44,936 nucleotides of DNA from Chlorobiota bacterium (lineage in GTDB: Bacteria > Bacteroidota > Ignavibacteria > OLB7), in the NCBI GenBank assembly GCA_028287785.1, contig JAQBOZ010000008.1, positions 1-44,936 on the forward strand, in the 5' to 3' direction. This document shows positions 42,749 to 44,936 of this stretch, piece by piece. Numbering within the stretch: position 1 is the first letter of the stretch; every line of letters starts with the position of its first letter. The notes beneath the pieces are model-generated. The model was given only the letters and a program-made list of their open reading frames with translations, did not search any database and had not been told where the DNA came from. Both the position numbers and the translations under genes were made by a program.

Positions 42749-44485
42749 GTGATCACTACATTCCCTGAATCTGTCCAGACGAGGTCCAGAGTGCGACAGG
42801 TTTCCATTGAACCAGTGCGTTTAGCGCCCAGGGTTGCATCCCTGCGGAGAATCGCGCAATACCGTGACGACATCGCGGCCGTATCGGCCGGGCTGATCGC
42901 CGGCATCATCTATTTTCTTACCCAGACCAATCGCCTTACCGAGGATTCGGTGGAGTACGCGGCGGCCGCGACGCGCGGCGGGCTGGAGGGATTGCTGCAT
43001 CCGCATCATCTCCTCTTCAATCCGCTGCTGGCTGCCATTTATACTATGGTGGGAGGGACCGGGGCAACGCGCCAGACGCTGGCGATGTTCCAGGGGCTCA
43101 GCATCCTCGTCTCCGCCATCACGATCGCGCTTGTCCTGCTGGCGCTCCGGCGGATGGGCTGCTCGCTCCGCGTCTCCTCGCTCCTCGCGGCGCTCTTCGC
43201 GCTCGGCAACGGTTTCTGGCTCTACAGCTCGCAGATCGAGGTGTACAACATCGCGGCGCTCTGCATGATCGCCGCTGTGGCTGTCTCCCTGATCGATGGT
43301 GATATCGTCACCACCGGCCGCCGCGCCATCCCTGCCGCCATCTTCACGACGCTCGCCATGCTCTTCCATCAGACCGCCATCTTCTTCGTGCTGGCGCTGC
43401 TGGTCTACGGCGTTCGGACGCTCCCGCGCGAGGCCCGTTCCGGCTTCGTTCTCCGGTCGATCCTTCCGCCGCTGGCGGTGGTTGGCGCGTTCTACGTTGC
43501 CGCAACCTGGTATGTGCTCGGGAGCATCGCCCCCGGCACGGTGTTCTGGTTTGCCACATCGTATGCACATACCGGCTGGTGGGGGGCGATGGAGGGAATG
43601 CACTTCCCGAAGGCGGTCTACGGCCTGGTGGATACGATCCTCGCGATCGACAATGTTCGTCGTGTCGGAGTCCTCGGATGGGTTGCCCTCGCGCTTGGCG
43701 CGGCCGGCACCGTGGTGGCAATCCGGGGGCTTCGCACCGCGACAAGGAACGGCGGAGCATCGGTCCGCTATCTCTCATTTCTCCTCCCCTGGATTATCGC
43801 CCATGCGGCGTTCGTCTGGTGGTGGTATCCATCGAACATCGAGTTCTGGATTGTCCTGATGCCGGCCCTCTTCCTGCTGGCCGGTTCCCTCCTCACGTCG
43901 GTCGTGGCCGGAAGCGGAGCGGAGAGAACCGTGACGATGGGGCTGGGGCTGGTGATGGCCTGCATGCTCGGGATGAACGCCCCCGGCATCCTGGCGGATC
44001 ATGCCAACGAGAACCGGCGGCTCTCCTACTCGCAGGAGATCAGCTCGATCTCCAGAAGCGGCGATCTGTTTATTTCCACGGGTCAGGGAGCGCTTGCGTC
44101 GTATCTTCGATACTTCTCTCCGTCCAAGGTGCTCACGGTTCACGGCTACTGTGGCGTCGAGGCGAAGACGCTGGGAAATCGGATCACGGATGAGCTTATC
44201 CACCGGCTGGAGCTGGACATGCGGGGGACGATTGCCCGCAACGGCAGAGTTCTGGCGGAGGAAGGGCTTCTCGATGGCGGCATCGTCACCGATCGCGATC
44301 TTCAGCACTTCGATCGCGCGCGGTTCAGCCAGTGGGTGAGGGCTCTTCCCTGGCATGCCGTGGAGGGCTCCAGGGGCCGGATCTACATGCTGTCGACGAC
44401 ATCCGACCTGAGCGTTCATGAGTCCAACCGATCTGAAATTCCTCTATTTCACCCCTGCGGATATCCAGGTAGCGCGGGTCGATAG
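42749..44485 (+). CDS. GT-C-like polytopic membrane protein (glycosyltransferase 39-like)
   Basis: A 578-residue protein with a first loop (TNRLTEDSVEYAAAATRGGLEGLLHPHHLLFNPLLAAIYTMV, described in parts) that has the acidic Glu-Asp-Ser and His-His features of integral-membrane GT-C transferases. About 11 hydrophobic segments follow, including LFALGNGFWLYSSQIEVYNIAALCM. The C-terminal 150 residues are soluble. It may add a sugar to an exported lipid-linked or protein acceptor (inference). The start is unclear: GTG 42749 gives 578 aa, and a GTG near 42791 with GAGGTCCAG before it is possible. The last 68 nt overlap the next gene. Confidence 0.7.
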   Translation: MITTFPESVQTRSRVRQVSIEPVRLAPRVASLRRIAQYRDDIAAVSAGLIAGIIYFLTQTNRLTEDSVEYAAAATRGGLEGLLHPHHLLFNPLLAAIYTMVGGTGATRQTLAMFQGLSILVSAITIALVLLALRRMGCSLRVSSLLAALFALGNGFWLYSSQIEVYNIAALCMIAAVAVSLIDGDIVTTGRRAIPAAIFTTLAMLFHQTAIFFVLALLVYGVRTLPREARSGFVLRSILPPLAVVGAFYVAATWYVLGSIAPGTVFWFATSYAHTGWWGAMEGMHFPKAVYGLVDTILAIDNVRRVGVLGWVALALGAAGTVVAIRGLRTATRNGGASVRYLSFLLPWIIAHAAFVWWWYPSNIEFWIVLMPALFLLAGSLLTSVVAGSGAERTVTMGLGLVMACMLGMNAPGILADHANENRRLSYSQEISSISRSGDLFISTGQGALASYLRYFSPSKVLTVHGYCGVEAKTLGNRITDELIHRLELDMRGTIARNGRVLAEEGLLDGGIVTDRDLQHFDRARFSQWVRALPWHAVEGSRGRIYMLSTTSDLSVHESNRSEIPLFHPCGYPGSAGR

Positions 44486-44936
44486 ACAGTGCATCGTCAA
44501 CTTCTGCGAGGCGGTGCAGCGCCTCGGCGTCGATGTGGAGCTGGTGACGATCGGCATCACCCTCCTCGATGTGGAGAAGCGGGGGGAGCATCCGCTGGAT
44601 CTCTACAGGATCAGGGATCGCTTCCCCGTCAGAACCGTCCGCATCCCGGCGGGGCAGGAGAGCCCCGGATGGTGGGTGGCGCTCAACAGGCTCTGGGTGG
44701 ATATCATCGAGGGCTTTCGCGCAACCGGACGGGGTTCCGCCACGGCAGTTCTCTACACGAAAAACTACAGCCCCGCGCTTGCGTTCCTTGCCCTGCGCGC
44801 GCTCCGGGGGAGACGGGCATCGGTCTTCTTCGAGGCGCACATGCCCCCCCGTTCCCCGCTCCAGCGCTACGTCCTTCGCAATGCCGACGGCGTGATCGCC
44901 AATTCCGGCGCCCTCGCCGATGATCTCGTGAACGGC
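44418..44936 (+). CDS. GT4-like glycosyltransferase, N-terminal part (cut by window edge)
   Basis: ATG 44418 opens a frame with no stop to 44936 (173 codons). The peptide starts SPTDLKFLYFTPADIQVAR and continues with QRLGVDVELVTIGI, LYTKNYSPALAFLALR, SVFFEAHMPP and RNADGVIANSGALADDL. This is the N-terminal GT-B half of a GT4 transferase, with the usual acceptor-domain start and the 'D.vi.nS' patch. It begins inside the 3' end of the upstream gene (68-nt overlap, different frame). Its donor-binding C-terminal half is outside the window. Confidence 0.82.
   Translation, partial: MSPTDLKFLYFTPADIQVARVDRQCIVNFCEAVQRLGVDVELVTIGITLLDVEKRGEHPLDLYRIRDRFPVRTVRIPAGQESPGWWVALNRLWVDIIEGFRATGRGSATAVLYTKNYSPALAFLALRALRGRRASVFFEAHMPPRSPLQRYVLRNADGVIANSGALADDLVNG

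Overview
The window is GC-rich chromosomal DNA from a Gram-negative (diderm) bacterium. LptG, RseP and an O-antigen-type sugar cluster imply an outer membrane with lipopolysaccharide. Three intergenic copies of the octamer TATATTTG match the TAnnTTTG element of Bacteroidota-type promoters. The secreted FG-GAP/ASPIC protein, the FtsX without an adjacent FtsE, and the trigger factor lacking recognisable FKBP motifs fit the Bacteroidota/Chlorobiota (FCB) group. The exact lineage is an inference. I see no phage genes, CRISPR array or conjugation genes.

Layout. (1) Positions 1-13570 run on the minus strand: SRP RNA (ffs), RNase E/G, dxr, rseP, then surE-ftsX-lptG-moeA, then a secreted FG-GAP protein that runs off the left edge. 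(2) Positions 13990-19182 run on the plus strand: a glycosyltransferase/polysaccharide-deacetylase fusion, a fourfold-repeated membrane protein, a secreted protein with a SecD P1-head-like C terminus, and a hypothetical protein. (3) Positions 19184-21240 are a repeat-rich patch with a complete ISAs1-family insertion sequence (16-bp perfect inverted repeats, 10-bp target duplication) placed exactly at the edge of a palindromic repeat. (4) An ArsB-like permease (+) converges, across a strong hairpin, on the proteostasis cluster tig-clpP-clpX (-) and tRNA-Leu(UAG). (5) From about 26850 to the right edge there is a plus-strand surface-polysaccharide cluster: three DegT-type sugar aminotransferases, two 4-epimerase-like SDR enzymes, RmlB, a sugar 3,4-ketoisomerase, an acyltransferase, a sugar N-formyltransferase, a Wzx-like flippase, two GT2 enzymes, further glycosyltransferases, a P-loop kinase-like protein and a GT-C-like membrane protein. 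A GT4 gene is cut by the right edge.

How the genes work together. RmlB, the ketoisomerase, the third DegT enzyme and the formyltransferase form a complete route from dTDP-glucose to a dTDP-3-formamido-3,6-dideoxyhexose (Fuc3NFo or Qui3NFo type). The glycosyltransferases and flippase would place such a sugar in an exported glycan. Many of these genes overlap by 4 nt or sit a few nucleotides apart, as in an operon.

Two families of GC-rich palindromic repeats are scattered between genes. Family A has a core reading roughly CAAGCCCCGGAGGGGCG and includes a 110-bp tandem array at 28179. Family B is about 240-310 bp and has arms of the form CAAGCTCCATCGGAGCG. The two share the same modular design and are the most distinctive unexplained structure here. 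The other unusual item is RNase E/G, whose S1 domain is split by about 650 residues of charged, partly tandem-repeated, low-complexity sequence.
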